Of a DNA stretch of 64,000 nt, positions 1-11,014 are shown piece by piece. The notes below the pieces were generated by a model that saw only the letters and a program-made list of their open reading frames with translations, did no database searches and was not told the DNA's origin. Positions within the stretch are counted from its first letter, which is position 1. Each line of letters starts with the position of its first letter. Made by a program: the position numbers and the translations under genes. Origin of the DNA: Aurifilum marmelostoma (lineage: Eukaryota > Ascomycota > Sordariomycetes > Diaporthales > Cryphonectriaceae); contig JAMXSV010000010.1 of the NCBI GenBank assembly GCA_027559495.1, positions 2,542,001 through 2,606,000 of the forward strand. Direction: 5' to 3'.

Positions 1-2199
1 AAGCACACGAAAAAATTTCTTCGATCCTTGTCTCGGGTTACCTCTTTCCTTCCTATTCACTATGATAAGAGGGGCGTGGGACCCCTCTCACTTGTAAGAT
101 TCCGCGTTGCATTACAATTTCCCAGAGTTCGTGTTTTCCCTGGACGCCACGGGGGCAGCGTGATGGAGGGTAGGAGGGGGGTGTCAAGGGGGTTTCTGGT
201 GGCCCGAAGGATGGGAGGGGGGTGTTTTGGAGGGATCTTGGGTTGTACGGTTGGTAGCTAGCGGCCTTCATAGTATATGATACATTCTATGATACTTGGA
301 TTCGGGGATGTGTGCGCTGAAGGCGGCCGGGATTGGGAAATTGAAATGCCACAGAAAAAGAAAATGATGAATTTTCTTTTTCTGTTGAGGGGGTGTGATG
401 TAATTTTGATATCCTGATTGTCTTGGTAAAAGAAGTAAGAATGAAGAAGGATGGCTGGTTGTTGGATCAAGACGGGAGGCCAACGAGAGGGCAGCACTCG
501 ACCAACCCCCCTTCTTTGCCCCTGGGCCTAGAGGAGAAAAAGCAGACGCGAAGCTATAGGGTTTAAGAAGGAAAAGAAGAAAAAGAAAGAAAGAAAGAAA
601 AAAGCAAGAAGCGGGCGGCAGAGTCGCGAGCTGAATCACAAGCAAAGCCCCCTTGTATTTACCCATCATCGATAGACCCGGGAGGAAGGAGAGACATTTG
701 ACCCACACGGCCCGCCCACCGCAAATGCACGCTTTTCTCTCTTTCTTTCTTAGGGGGCCGCTATGCAGCTCTGGCATGTCGATCAGGGCCTGGTTCTCTT
801 AGTGGGTTAGAGCCCGCCTGTGGCCCCAGCACACGCCCCCTCCCTCCCCCCCCGGCTGCCACGCGCACCCCCCCCCCCCCACAAGACACACCTGAGCTTA
901 TACCACAGTACCCTGCGGTGCCTGGCTGGTCTAGGCCTGCATATACCTGCTGTAGCCTGTGGGTTGTTGCCATTGTCTTGGACATGAGCGTCAGACATTA
1001 TACCAAGCCAATATATTGAAATTATTGATTGACTGATTCTTCCTCCTCGTACTTGTCATGTAAGCAGTAGAATCTCGTGCTAATTTCTTCTCAGACCGGT
1101 TATGATGGGGTCCAGAGACTAGAGATCTGCTTCCGCCATGTCTTTATATACTCGGTGATTCCGAGTCATATGAGGATTCGATAACATGTGAACCTCATCA
1201 TGAAGCCCAGAACCGATAGCGTCTTCCCGCTTCCTGCTCGACAGACAAAAGCTAGACTTGTCTCAGGACTTCAACGGTCATAAAAAAAATAATAAAAAAA
1301 ATAAAAACCAACCAAAAAACCCTCTGCTTCGTGATCCTTCAGCCATGAGCAGCCTCGAAAGAATAAGCCAGTGGCTGCAAGGGGAAAAGAAGAAAGGAAG
1401 AAAAAAACCAAACTGCCACAGTCCGTGGTGGTCGTAGTTTTAATCTTTCAGTGGAAAGTATGGCATCGATTTTCGAACTGCTGCTACACGATTTCGAACA
1501 AGCAATACTTTACCCTGCGTCGAGCCTATTCTGTACCTCATAGTATAGTATATATGTCTAAGAATCTCTTTCGAGGGATAGTCAGAGATCCATCCTTTCA
1601 GCTCATAATCAGTCGTGATGGTGACACGGCGACATGCACACACCAAGACACGGCGAATACTGTAGTACAATCCGAATAGAACCCCTCCAACTGTGGGACT
1701 ATAGAAGTGCTTGTGTATACGCAGCACTTCACACCAGTCACAAGTCCCGTCTGCGATCTTTTGTCATATGTGCATTGACGAGGGTTCTCCTTTACTTCGC
1801 TTCCACGTGGACAAAGGGTAAGATCTGCTTTGTACAAGGTGCTTGGTTGGTGCATAGTATTGCGTGTTATATGGGTCGATCCCCTGGCGATGACATAGCA
1901 CAACCACAAATCCGAAACGCAATCCCCTCCCCCTCCCACCATCCATCCCAAGGGCCCTGGGAGTTTCCTTGGGCGGGTTTCGTCACCCAAACAAGGTCTC
2001 TGGATGTGATTTCGACGTCATCGCATGAATGCCAAAATCAGGTGGTGCTGGAGTTCACTTATGTATATGGTCAACACGCAGTTCGCGAGCCAGCGTGCCC
2101 GCTATCAATCACTGTTATGATGGCAGTTCCAATATGTATCATGACATTCATATGAACACAAGATATTGAACAACAGGACACATACTCGCCTTCGTCACC
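1..2199. other. Intergenic, no gene supported
   Basis: Short ORFs on both strands here are low-complexity or compositionally odd and show no family signature or consistent splice pattern. The stretch holds purine-rich runs near 560-610, a 13-nt C run at 868-880 and A-rich DNA near 1280-1320. The last several hundred bases are the likely promoter and 5' leader of the gene starting at 2200. Confidence 0.6.
868..880. repeat. Poly-C tract (13)
   Basis: Uninterrupted run of 13 C on the + strand, one of about ten G or C runs of 10 or more in the intergenic DNA of this window. Confidence 0.9.
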
Positions 2200-3255
2200 A
2201 TGGCCACCCGATCCGGCGTCGCGGGCCTCAAGTGCCTCCAGTGGCTCCTCCGCGGCCTCCAGCTGGCGTGCGCTGTGGTCATACTCGGCATCTACTCGTA
2301 CTTTCTTGCCACCATGCTCGCGCACAGCCTGAGCGTGCCCACCAGTGTCAAAACCATCGAGGGCATCTCGGCGGCTGCCACCCTGTACGCCCTGGCCGGC
2401 GTGCTCCTTGTCTGGTGCTGCGCGGGCCACGCCGCCACCTCGTTCGCCGCCATGATCCTCGACATCGGACTCACTGCCGCCTACATCTACGTCGCCGTTG
2501 CCAATCGCGCCGGTGCCAGCTCCTGCAGCGGCTCCTCGGGCGTGGGAAGCCCTTACGGCACCGGCTCCGCCTCTGCCACGCCCTCTTTTTCGTCGTCGTC
2601 TGGAGGTGTAAGCACTGCCGTGGCGCATCTGCCCACGTATGGCATCGCGTGCCGCATGGAAACCGCCTGTCTGGCTGCTGCGTGTGCTGCGGCTGTCTCC
2701 TTGCCCCTTTCCGTCCTGCTCGAGTTCGGCATGAACCGTGGCCGAAGGCGGGCCTCGCGACCCCTTCGCGACGCAGATGGGCGCTATGTTGCTCCAAAGT
2801 ACTACGAACAAGGCACACCTGCGCAGCGCCGTGACGAACCTCCTGCTGCTGGAGGGTTCTTTGGTGCGTTCCGGCGGCGGGGCGAAAGCAACTGGGGGTC
2901 TGCGAACCCGGATATGCTGCCGGCACATCAACAGCCGGCCGACTACACGACGCGGCGGGAGCCCGTGGAGCAGTGGGGCGAGGTGCGGTCGCTGCACGAC
3001 AGTGATATTCTCGAATTCAATGATGGGCAGGAGGCGAGAGAGCAGGAGGGTCCTCCTGTGCGGTTCACGGCCACGACGGCGCCTCAGCCCGCGGCAGATG
3101 AGTATGCCGAGGGGGACGCACACGTGGAAGGGCAGGAATATAATCTGTACCGGGAGGACAGTCGGGGTAACGATCTCAGCGAGACAGGGCGGCGCAAGAA
3201 GCAACGCGAGAGCAGGGCGGCGCGGATTGAGAGGTTGACGGCGGCTTATAACTAG
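2200..3255 (+). CDS. Four-TM MARVEL-like membrane protein, hypothetical
   Basis: Single exon of 351 codons starting at an ATG in good context (CACC before it). The N-terminal half holds four hydrophobic segments, roughly residues 18-40, 55-75, 80-100 and 145-172, the layout of fungal MARVEL-type integral membrane proteins. Between TM3 and TM4 is a Gly/Ser/Ala-rich loop. From about residue 178 the protein turns hydrophilic and charged with Arg clusters (RGRRRASRP), then an acidic, Gln/Glu-rich tail and a basic end (RRKKQRESRAARIERL), which would be cytosolic. MARVEL proteins act in membrane apposition and eisosome-like plasma-membrane domains, but the specific role here is not known. No intron is needed. 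The ORF and its topology are clear; the family name is an inference from topology, not from a diagnostic motif. Confidence 0.75.
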   Translation: MATRSGVAGLKCLQWLLRGLQLACAVVILGIYSYFLATMLAHSLSVPTSVKTIEGISAAATLYALAGVLLVWCCAGHAATSFAAMILDIGLTAAYIYVAVANRAGASSCSGSSGVGSPYGTGSASATPSFSSSSGGVSTAVAHLPTYGIACRMETACLAAACAAAVSLPLSVLLEFGMNRGRRRASRPLRDADGRYVAPKYYEQGTPAQRRDEPPAAGGFFGAFRRRGESNWGSANPDMLPAHQQPADYTTRREPVEQWGEVRSLHDSDILEFNDGQEAREQEGPPVRFTATTAPQPAADEYAEGDAHVEGQEYNLYREDSRGNDLSETGRRKKQRESRAARIERLTAAYN

Positions 3256-4332
3256 ATGGCTTTGAAGTTTCTGGTCTGTGCTTGATGCTCACGGTTGACA
3301 CCAGAGGATGACCTTTTTTTTTTTTTCTCTCTGTTTTTGTATTGCCTTGGTTTTGTTGTTTTCCGGATACCCAATTCTTTTCTGGCGTCTGACCAGGTTT
3401 ACCTTGCACATTGAATTGACGAGAGCCAGTCTCTTCAACATTGTCAGAATGATATCCAGGAATGTGAGATTTTTGCTGGGTAGAAGGTGAGATGAGAACC
3501 GTTGTACATGGTGATTTATGTGGAAAGGAGGGTGTTTGAGGTTTTATTTGCAAAAAGGGATAACCAGGCAGCCGACACTATCCACAGAGACAGCAGGGCA
3601 GGTGCTTCCTGCATTGTCCCACTATAGTAGGTTTAAGTCATGGGGCATCAGGTGGCACTTGCTTGATAGCGAGCGCCTTCTATAGCCCCTCTACTCCCAT
3701 TTCTACCTGAGGAGGAGGAGGACAACGTACCTTCCCAACATTGTTTTTTATTCATAGCATCATGCATCGATTCTCATGGCTCCTTCCTTTTATATCCGTG
3801 CACATCAAACCTCGAGGCCTTGTACCACACAGTGCGCAATAGCCTCTGCAGGTTGGATGGTGCCGAGCCAGATGTGGCTGGTGAGAGAGAAAGAACCAAC
3901 ACACCCAAAAATTCAAGGAAGGGGGGGGGAAGGTGTGGGGGTGAATGCAACAAAGTGGCAGCTAGCACTGAAACCCTGCTCTCCAAAAGGTCTGTCTCCC
4001 ACGCTCACTCTCTGTCCGCCGTGCCGTCTTCCCTTACCAGTGAGTGGAAAGATGAGCCCGGAGGCCAGCTAGCCAGCCAGAAGAGAAGCAACTTTGTAGG
4101 AAAGAAGAACGAACAGCCCCGTGGATGTCCCGGCGTGAGGAGGCCCGTCGCCGCCGCCAAAATTGGCGATGATACCCCCCAACCCCTAGACTTTGTTTTC
4201 CTTCTTCATTTTGACGGCGCAATAGTTCCATTCTTTTCCCGCCTCGGGTGATACGAATCACAATACTTACCCGAGTCGGCGCAGAAGAAAATAGGAGGCA
4301 GGTTGTATCCATGATGATTGGTCCTGCTTCGC

Positions 4333-4380
4333 CCTCCTCCTCCTCCTCCTCCTCCTCCTCCTCCTCCTCCTCCTCCTCCT
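4333..4380. repeat. (CCT)16 trinucleotide microsatellite
   Basis: Perfect CCT repeat of about 48 nt, followed by C/T-rich and poly-T sequence. The poly-Ser and poly-Gly/Arg reading frames across it are products of the repeat and are not called as genes. Confidence 0.95.
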
Positions 4381-7150
4381 CTTCTTTTTTTTTTTTCCTT
4401 TCCTCTCCTTTTTCTTTTTATTTGTTTTTCGTCACTCATGATTTTTCACCTTTAGGCTCTGAGACGGTAGGCCGCAATTCTGAGCTGAAGAAGCAGGCCG
4501 GGGTCATCTGTCGTGTATTCGTCGCAAGAAGACCCCCTCTTTCGTTCCAGGGGTCGCCTTTTCCCCGGGTCACTACATTCCCGCGCCGAAACAGGTGTAG
4601 CGAGAACGCCATCATCTGGACGGAAATCTGTCCTCCTGGCTTCCTCAGACTTGAATCTGTACCGTACACATGAGAGAAAATGTGTGTCGCGTAGGTTTCT
4701 CGTCCATTCATCAACCCAACGGTCGGTCGCTCAACGATGCGTTCAACATGGCGTGGATACTGAAGCAGGCATCGAGCGCCCGCTCAGCTTCGCAAGCCAG
4801 TAGAGAAGTGAGATCTTACCCCCTCCTGATGGGGGCCGCATCCCGCTCGACCCAACTTTATTCCAGTGGCCGCAGCAAAAGGGGCCGCCCCAGCTGCATC
4901 TGCATACATGCACGTCGTCAGCATCCCAGAAGTCTACCTGCATCCATACATAGTTTGATACAAAAGGATATGTAATCTGCATGATAATGGTAATGATGAC
5001 TGCCTTTCAGCCCTCTGAAGGATGCAGACAAAGCAGTGGGGCCAATATCTTTTCCCCTTTCTGTTCATCCTCTTCGCTCACCCGCTTCCCTCTAGGCTCC
5101 CTGGTGTGCATGCCTCCCGTCCCTCTGAGACATGCGCTGGGTCTATTATGTTTAGTGACGCTGCGAGGCATCTTAGCCCTTTCGTGGGCCGCGAGAATGG
5201 GCCGCGCCACGGGCGGGATCTGCGTGTTGACGTGCTTCGGGTGCTTCTTGGACCCGCTTGCAGGGCTGAACTCGTGTTTTCCCCCCCCTTCCTTCCTCCC
5301 TTTGGGATAATGTTCATTCCTGCTGTGCATGCACAATAATGGTTTGAGGCTGCCATTGTCGTATTCACGTGAGACAAGTGTACATTTTGCACTTACACAA
5401 CTCGCTAAGAAAGGAGTCGAGGAGGATGGGAGGAGGAGGAGGAGGTTGAAACGGCAAGGCAAATCACTTCTGCCGGAACATATCATCCTCGAGCAGCCCA
5501 ACTAGACCCCTCTGCCCAGGCCTGGCAGGTACATCGAGCCTTCTCCTCGGAATGGGAGGAGGGGAAGCGAATATTACAACCAGAACTGTGTGCGAATGTT
5601 TGGGAGGGTGGGGGGCCAGTGGGAGGAGGGTGTGGGCGTGGTGTAGTTCAGGTCACATATGCACACGCTGCTGCGGCGGAGCCTCGAAAGAAAAGTGCTG
5701 TTTCTGTTTGGTGTCAGGAATTCTGAGGGTCAGGCAAATCAGACAGGCTGCAGCGCTGCAGGCGGCTCTGCTCCATCCCCGCGGGCTACTCGCCTCACCT
5801 TATCATTATCAAGAGCCTCAATGATGAGTCTACCTTTATCTCCAGAGCCTTATGAAATGTGCTGTATATGCAGTCACTATACCTACTACATTAGGCGGCG
5901 TACAGTCGGGACAGCCTTGTTTGAGGCTCACCTGCTTCTCAAGTATGGGCATGTTCACCGGTCTAGGTGTGGTGATACAGCATGTATTCTCACATGGCTT
6001 GTGGGGTGGTGGTCATCGGTTAGGCTGTTTGATGCGATGTGATTGATAGTCGTGTGATCAGAAATGACTGGTCTACAGGCTGCCACAGCCTGTGCTGGCT
6101 TCAGAACGGATCTCAATCACAGACAAGACCCATCACGATCCCTATCTATGACCACCACCACTGTTACTTTCATCACACCCACAATACTATTAGGGAGTAT
6201 CAGAGGATCACGGTGTGAAGCCCACGAGAAGGAGGAGGCGAGGGTCTCAGCCGCGACTTGTTGGGAGAGGAGGAGATGGAGGGTAGTACTGGTGCTCCAT
6301 GTTGGCTTCGGCTTATGTTGTATTTCTATACATACATCTCGGGTTTGTGCGATGACACTAGGGCCCCCTAAGAATGGGGGAAGCCAAATGTGGTGAGAGG
6401 GGGGTGGGTGCGTACAGTAGTAGCATTCAGTGGTACTCACTAGAACCGTTGTAGCACCTGCGGGCAATGTCGGGCTAGGTAGGGTTGCAGCCATGTCTGC
6501 AGGTGTGGTTTCAGGCGCTTACAGTGGGTGCTTACAGACGGGAAGCAGCCCAATCAGTCGCTGTCCTGCCCGCTGCGGGGTTCCGACCAGGCATTAATTA
6601 CTTGGTACCATGCTGTTACCCCAATACTGTTACTATTGTTGCAGTAAATACCACATCATCTACAGTAGTAGTATAGTACTATCAATTGCACACGTACAGT
6701 GAAGTCATGATCTTGTATGTCTTTCTACCTTTTCGCATCATTCTTGCGTGCTTCTTGTGCAGATAGACACAGAAGTATAGCCCCGGAAAACTGCCACAAC
6801 ATCGCCGACTTTGCAATCCCGAACGGCTGGATATAAAAAAAAAACCCCCCCTATTGCCAATGTCCTGCATACTTCATTCAACACTGGTGCCAACCCGCCC
6901 AAAAGTTGACTCAGAATGGCCTCATCATTGGTTATCGGATCCCGGTCACGAGGCCGGTGGCTAAAAGGTGCCACCTCAGCAAGACGGGCCGACAGCTGTA
7001 AGGACAAGAACACCAATAGCAGCCTGACTTCCTCCTCCTCTTTTCTTTTCCCATCCTACTGGGATTACTTATCCCTTCCTCGAAGCTAGGATCTCGCTGA
7101 CGGGCGTCATCGTCATCAACGCATGTGCTGACCTTTGTCTGCTTTCTCGT

Positions 7151-7163
7151 CCCCCCCCCCCCC
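7151..7163. repeat. Poly-C tract (13)
   Basis: Uninterrupted run of 13 C on the + strand in intergenic DNA. Confidence 0.9.
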
Positions 7164-8107
7164 GAAATCGAACAACCCACACCCCAATCCTAACGCCAGC
7201 GCCATGCCGCTCGAGAATGCGCCTGTTCCCTAGATTGCGAGGTCAGCAGGTTATTGAGGCGGGGTGCTGTGAGCGGGTTACACGCCGAGTCCTATCTTTG
7301 GCTTTGCGTCGTCTTCTTCTTCCTTCCCCGCCTCGGGGGTTATGTTGTGAACAGCCAATCAGCGTCGGCATCACAGCGACAAGACAACCCTCAGACCGAA
7401 GGAGGGGTGGTGTGCTGCTTGCTTACTGTTCCTAGGCACGCACACTGCAGTATGCAGAAGGCAAGGGTTTCTCTTGATGGAGACACGCCCCTCCTCCCCT
7501 TCTTCAGTGTACAAATCCTGTGGTACATAGATTGCGAATTACTTACCTTATCGTGGCACTACTACTTTATAATGCTGCAGCACCACTGGAGATGTGTTCA
7601 GTAAGAATCGTACATTTTCAACTCCGTTCCAAATTAGGACGAGACAATATAGCCCGTCTTTCGGGTGTGGAAAGCTCTCATTACGAGATGGGACTGTTCG
7701 CTTGCTAATCGACTTGCGGGATCGACTTGAGTTGATCATCTGAAAGTGCCATGTTGTTTTTCTTCCCATTGCTTTGATGATTGGCAGCCGCCTGTGAATG
7801 TATATGTCAATTGCCCAGCTAAACTGCTGAATTGATCTCCTCTTCCGGGTCAGTCCAGACGGAGGTCGCCGACCAACGGCTGGTCCCGGCCTCGCGACCG
7901 GCCTCCTATCTTAGCAGCTCTCGCCGGCTTTTAGTTTGCTGAAGTATTAGTCCTCTTATCACCAACTACCACACGTGAGCAAGCTTGTCAGGACAGGATT
8001 ACCCAAATCCCATATGCGCGCTCGTCTCCCATTTCAGACATTGAACGACCCAGTGAACATCACTTGACGCAGGACTGAAAGGAATCAGAACTACAACCCT
8101 TCCCAAC

Positions 8108-8752
8108 ATGACCACCACCGCCACCAAAACGGACCCCTCGGCTCTCCTCCGCGCCATTCTCACCACCACAGAAGAGCACATCATCCCCCTCACCCGTCAG
8201 GGCGTCACCTCTGGGTGCAAGCTCTTCGGCGCCGCCATCCTCCGCCGCGCCGACCTGCAGCCCCACACAGTCGCCACCAACAACGAGCGCGTCTCGCCCC
8301 TCCTGCATGGGGAGATCAACTGCATCCAAGAGTTCTTTACCAAGCCAGGCCTAGGAGGTCCGGAGATCCCCAGGCCAGAGACAAAGGACTGCATCTTCTT
8401 CGCCACCCACGAACCATGCTCGCTGTGCCTCAGCGGCATCACCTGGGCTGGCTTCCGCGAATTTCATTATCTTTTCACCTACGAGGACTCGCGCGATCTG
8501 TTCGCCATCCCGTACGATATCGATATTCTGCAGGAGGTGTTTCGGGTGCGCGCCGAAGGCGAGACGGACGAGGCGCTGGGGAGAAGGGCGCTGTATAACC
8601 GGAGCAACAAGTTCTTCCGCGCTGGCAGTCTCGCGGAGCTTGTGGAGCAGGTCGAGGACGAGGAGGGAGAGAGAGAGGTGGAGGGGGGAGATTGCGAGAG
8701 TGAAGGGTCTCTATGGGCAGCTTTCGGATACGTACCAGGAGGGGAAGAATAA
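8108..8752 (+). CDS. Cytidine/deoxycytidylate deaminase-like zinc enzyme
   Basis: Single exon, 214 codons, ATG preceded by CCAAC. The two halves of the deaminase zinc site are visible: an HGE motif (LLHGEINCIQEF, about residues 62-73) supplying the zinc-binding His and the proton-shuttling Glu, and EPCSLC (about residues 101-106) supplying the two Cys ligands. Spacing and the hydrophobic strand before the second motif (KDCIFFATHEPC) fit the cytidine-deaminase fold used by CMP/dCMP, cytosine and guanine deaminases. The substrate cannot be read from sequence. The C-terminal tail (from about residue 180) is acidic and low-complexity (EDEEGEREVEGG). Probably cytosolic, since no signal or TM segment is seen. 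Fold assignment is firm; substrate is open (pyrimidine or purine base, nucleoside, or nucleotide). Confidence 0.82.
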   Translation: MTTTATKTDPSALLRAILTTTEEHIIPLTRQGVTSGCKLFGAAILRRADLQPHTVATNNERVSPLLHGEINCIQEFFTKPGLGGPEIPRPETKDCIFFATHEPCSLCLSGITWAGFREFHYLFTYEDSRDLFAIPYDIDILQEVFRVRAEGETDEALGRRALYNRSNKFFRAGSLAELVEQVEDEEGEREVEGGDCESEGSLWAAFGYVPGGEE

Positions 8753-9396
8753 GGGTGTCGAGACGGCTAGCGTGTGGAAGTGATGAGACGTCTGTCTTGT
8801 ATAGGACTCTAGGAATCGTGCAGCTGTAGGCTGAAGAAGGGGAATGGGGGACAAATCAAGAACACACACACACACACACACACACAGATATATATCTATA
8901 TATACATATGAATTATTGTCTGCAATTGATAGTCTGTTCGCAATCATTTCACAATACGCCATTTATCTCGATCTTTGAAAATCATTCTCTGGGAGGTCTT
9001 TTGTTTTAAATCTATAGGGGAAAGATTATTGGCCGGTTTCGAGATGGAGAGAGGATTATCTGCAGTTCTCAAGAGATCTACAGCCCTTCAGTGGCCCAAG
9101 GATAACCCTAGACCTTTTATTTTCTTCTCATTGTAAGCAAAATTTACACTTTAACCTGGCCGTCGCCTGCTATATTCATAGACTATCAAAGTATTTGTCA
9201 AACTTTCGATGACATTTAGATAAGTTTTAACTTTGTAGTTCTGCTCCTGCGAAAGGGGGCACGGGAGTAACGAATTACAGCAATGCGAGCAGTAAAAGAG
9301 GGGCATCCTTGCGCGTGCTAGGTCAATCTGATCTGAATTAAATATCGCCCATGATGGGGCTCTCAAGGAAACTGAAGAATGGTATCTTTAAACGCA
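8753..9396. other. Intergenic between convergent genes, with CA/TA microsatellite
   Basis: Lies between the 3' ends of the deaminase (+) and the hypothetical TM protein (-). It contains a (CA)n run at 8862-8886 followed directly by TA-rich DNA to about 8910. It probably holds both 3' UTRs. No gene is seen. Confidence 0.6.
8862..8886. repeat. (CA)12 microsatellite with flanking TA-rich tract
   Basis: Perfect CA dinucleotide run, then GATATATATCTATATATACATATG, which is AT-only for some 20 nt. Confidence 0.92.
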
Positions 9397-10461
9397 TCAA
9401 TTAGACTTGTATGCTTGATACACTTGTATGCCTCCTTCAATGCTCTGCAGCAGCCCAAAGAAGACTGTCAGTGAGATTGCAAACCAGAAAGAATACCATT
9501 GAGCTCCGTCTCGCCTGTCGAACCAGACTCTTTTCAGGTTGACATATCGGGGATCATCGAATCTCTGCAATAAGGTCACAAGACGGTCATGCCAATACTG
9601 GAAATCTTCGAGGTCACGGTGTCTCAGCTCACAGCAGAGTACAGCCTTATCTAGCAACGTTTCGTTCGCTTGCCTGTCGTACCACTTCTGTACTTCCACA
9701 TCACCCTTGGGAAACAGTAATGCCAGGGTACTTAGTGTTTCTTCCACGAGACCAGCCGGGAACAGATCACTAGATGACACGTCAGTACCATGAACAAGTA
9801 GTCAATGATGAAGGAAAGAAGGCGGGAAAACAGGAGGCAAGAGAGAGAGATATTCTACACGCACCCCGTCTGATTTAAGAGGAACGATGCGTGATGGAAT
9901 ATCAGAATCGCGTCGTTCTCTGGGAGCAGTAAGAGATGGTCGGCCAAGTTTGTCGTTAGTTTCACACTCAGACCGCCTATTCGATCCAAGTGTCTGACTG
10001 TCAGAGGCGTGTCAAGCCTGACACCCTCGTGGCTTCTTCGAGTCTGTCTCGGGAGTATCTCGTGGAGAAAGTCCTTGAGCGTTCCGCTGTCCCAGGTGAT
10101 GCTGTGGCGACCGCTGAACGACGTAGCAGGAAACCGACCAATGTCCATCATTGTCATCAGCCTGACCACTAAATCTACGGTGCACCCAATCGCCTCGTTC
10201 TCGTAACGTCCTGAGCTGCGAGTTCGAAGGAGGTCCATGAGGTATGAGCGGGAGGAGCCCTGTCGTAGGAGAGCTGCGATGAATTTAACATCTTCATGTG
10301 TTGAGAGGGGGGATCCTGCCCCTAAACACGTGATAGACGGTATTACACTGTCCAGTATAGTATGAGAAGAAAGGACCCAGGTTATGATCTGCACTGGACC
10401 AAAAGGCCTGGGCGATTTCAAGCTGAGTGGCCGTTGGTGCCGGGAACAGGATGTCGGCCAT
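9397..10461 (-). CDS. Hypothetical fungal protein with C-terminal TM segment, 3 exons
   Basis: Proposed exons on the - strand are 10461-10377, 10321-9865 and 9769-9397, giving 304 aa in phase. The second intron (9864-9770, GTGCGT...CTAG) joins exons cleanly. The first (10376-10322) is in phase but uses a weak donor (GTCCTT), so the exact end of exon 1 is uncertain. The N-terminus reads MADILFPAPTATQLEIAQ and is clearly coding. The C-terminus carries a tryptophan-rich motif (RRDGAQWYSFWFA) leading into one TM helix and ending in QVYQAY, a tail seen in many unannotated mould proteins. I do not know its function. It is divergently arranged with the protease-HET gene, 553 bp apart, so they may share a promoter. 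Confidence 0.6.
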
Positions 10462-11014
10462 AATAAGATCCGCACGTGAAACAGAGACCACAGAGCTCTT
10501 TCAGAGAGCAAAGAAGAGAGGAAAGCTATGCATCAACACGTGACTCCTTCTGATGGTTCTGGCTATAAGACTTTTGATGATGGCCAACGGCCTCTTGGGC
10601 AAAGCTGTGTGCAGACGAACGGCGGGGTCTGAGTCCAGGCTCGGGCAGCTACGTGTATCGTGCATGAAAAGATGGCTTGTCACACATATTCTTCAGCCGC
10701 AAAGCATAGATGTGTCAGCCCACCACCGGGACGCATAACCCTTGTCTTATTGGCTGGTCCAGATTTCCCCTCATCGCGCTGCATCTGTAGTGTCTGCCAC
10801 TGCCACGTCTCCTCGCGTGGTCGAGAGGCCTTTCAGCCCCTCTTTTGAGCTTGTCTTCTCTGTCACTCAGGTGCACGTTGTTACTTCCATTGTGATATTC
10901 TCAAGGATTATTCTAGGCGAAACCTGATCACGTCGGCGAGCAGAGCAAGCCATGCTTGAGGCAATACCCGTAACTCGTCTCGAGTCGCATAACACACCTG
11001 CCGACTGACTAGAG
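10462..11014. promoter_or_regulatory. Divergent promoter region
   Basis: 553 bp between the start codons of two genes pointing away from each other (unknown TM protein on -, protease-HET on +). Any shared regulatory element must lie here. CACGTGA-type E-boxes occur near 10537 and CACGTG-like sequence near 10473. No TATA box is certain. The regulatory role is inferred from gene layout. Confidence 0.4.

Larger units (their letters stand above)
3256..8107. other. 4.8 kb gene-poor intergenic stretch
   Basis: No ORF here shows a recognisable domain, and none links to another by GT/AG junctions into a convincing protein. Contents seen: poly-T at 3316-3326, a 16-unit CCT microsatellite at 4333-4380 followed by a T-rich tract, scattered GGAGG/CCTCC purine-pyrimidine tracts, and a 13-nt C run at 7151-7163. 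About 120 nt before the deaminase gene the DNA contains CACGTG (near 7973), a possible bHLH site. Untranslated RNA or UTR sequence cannot be excluded. Confidence 0.55.

Noticed and set aside
268..777. 169-codon ORF on the - strand
   Set aside because: Pro/Ser/Lys/Phe-rich product of purine-pyrimidine tracts; no domain, no neighbours in phase.
2071..3204. 377-codon ORF antisense to the MARVEL-like gene
   Set aside because: Arg/Gly/His-rich shadow of a GC-rich coding frame; the + strand frame has the TM pattern.
4206..4673. ORFs with poly-Ser or poly-Gly across the CCT repeat
   Set aside because: Translations of a microsatellite.
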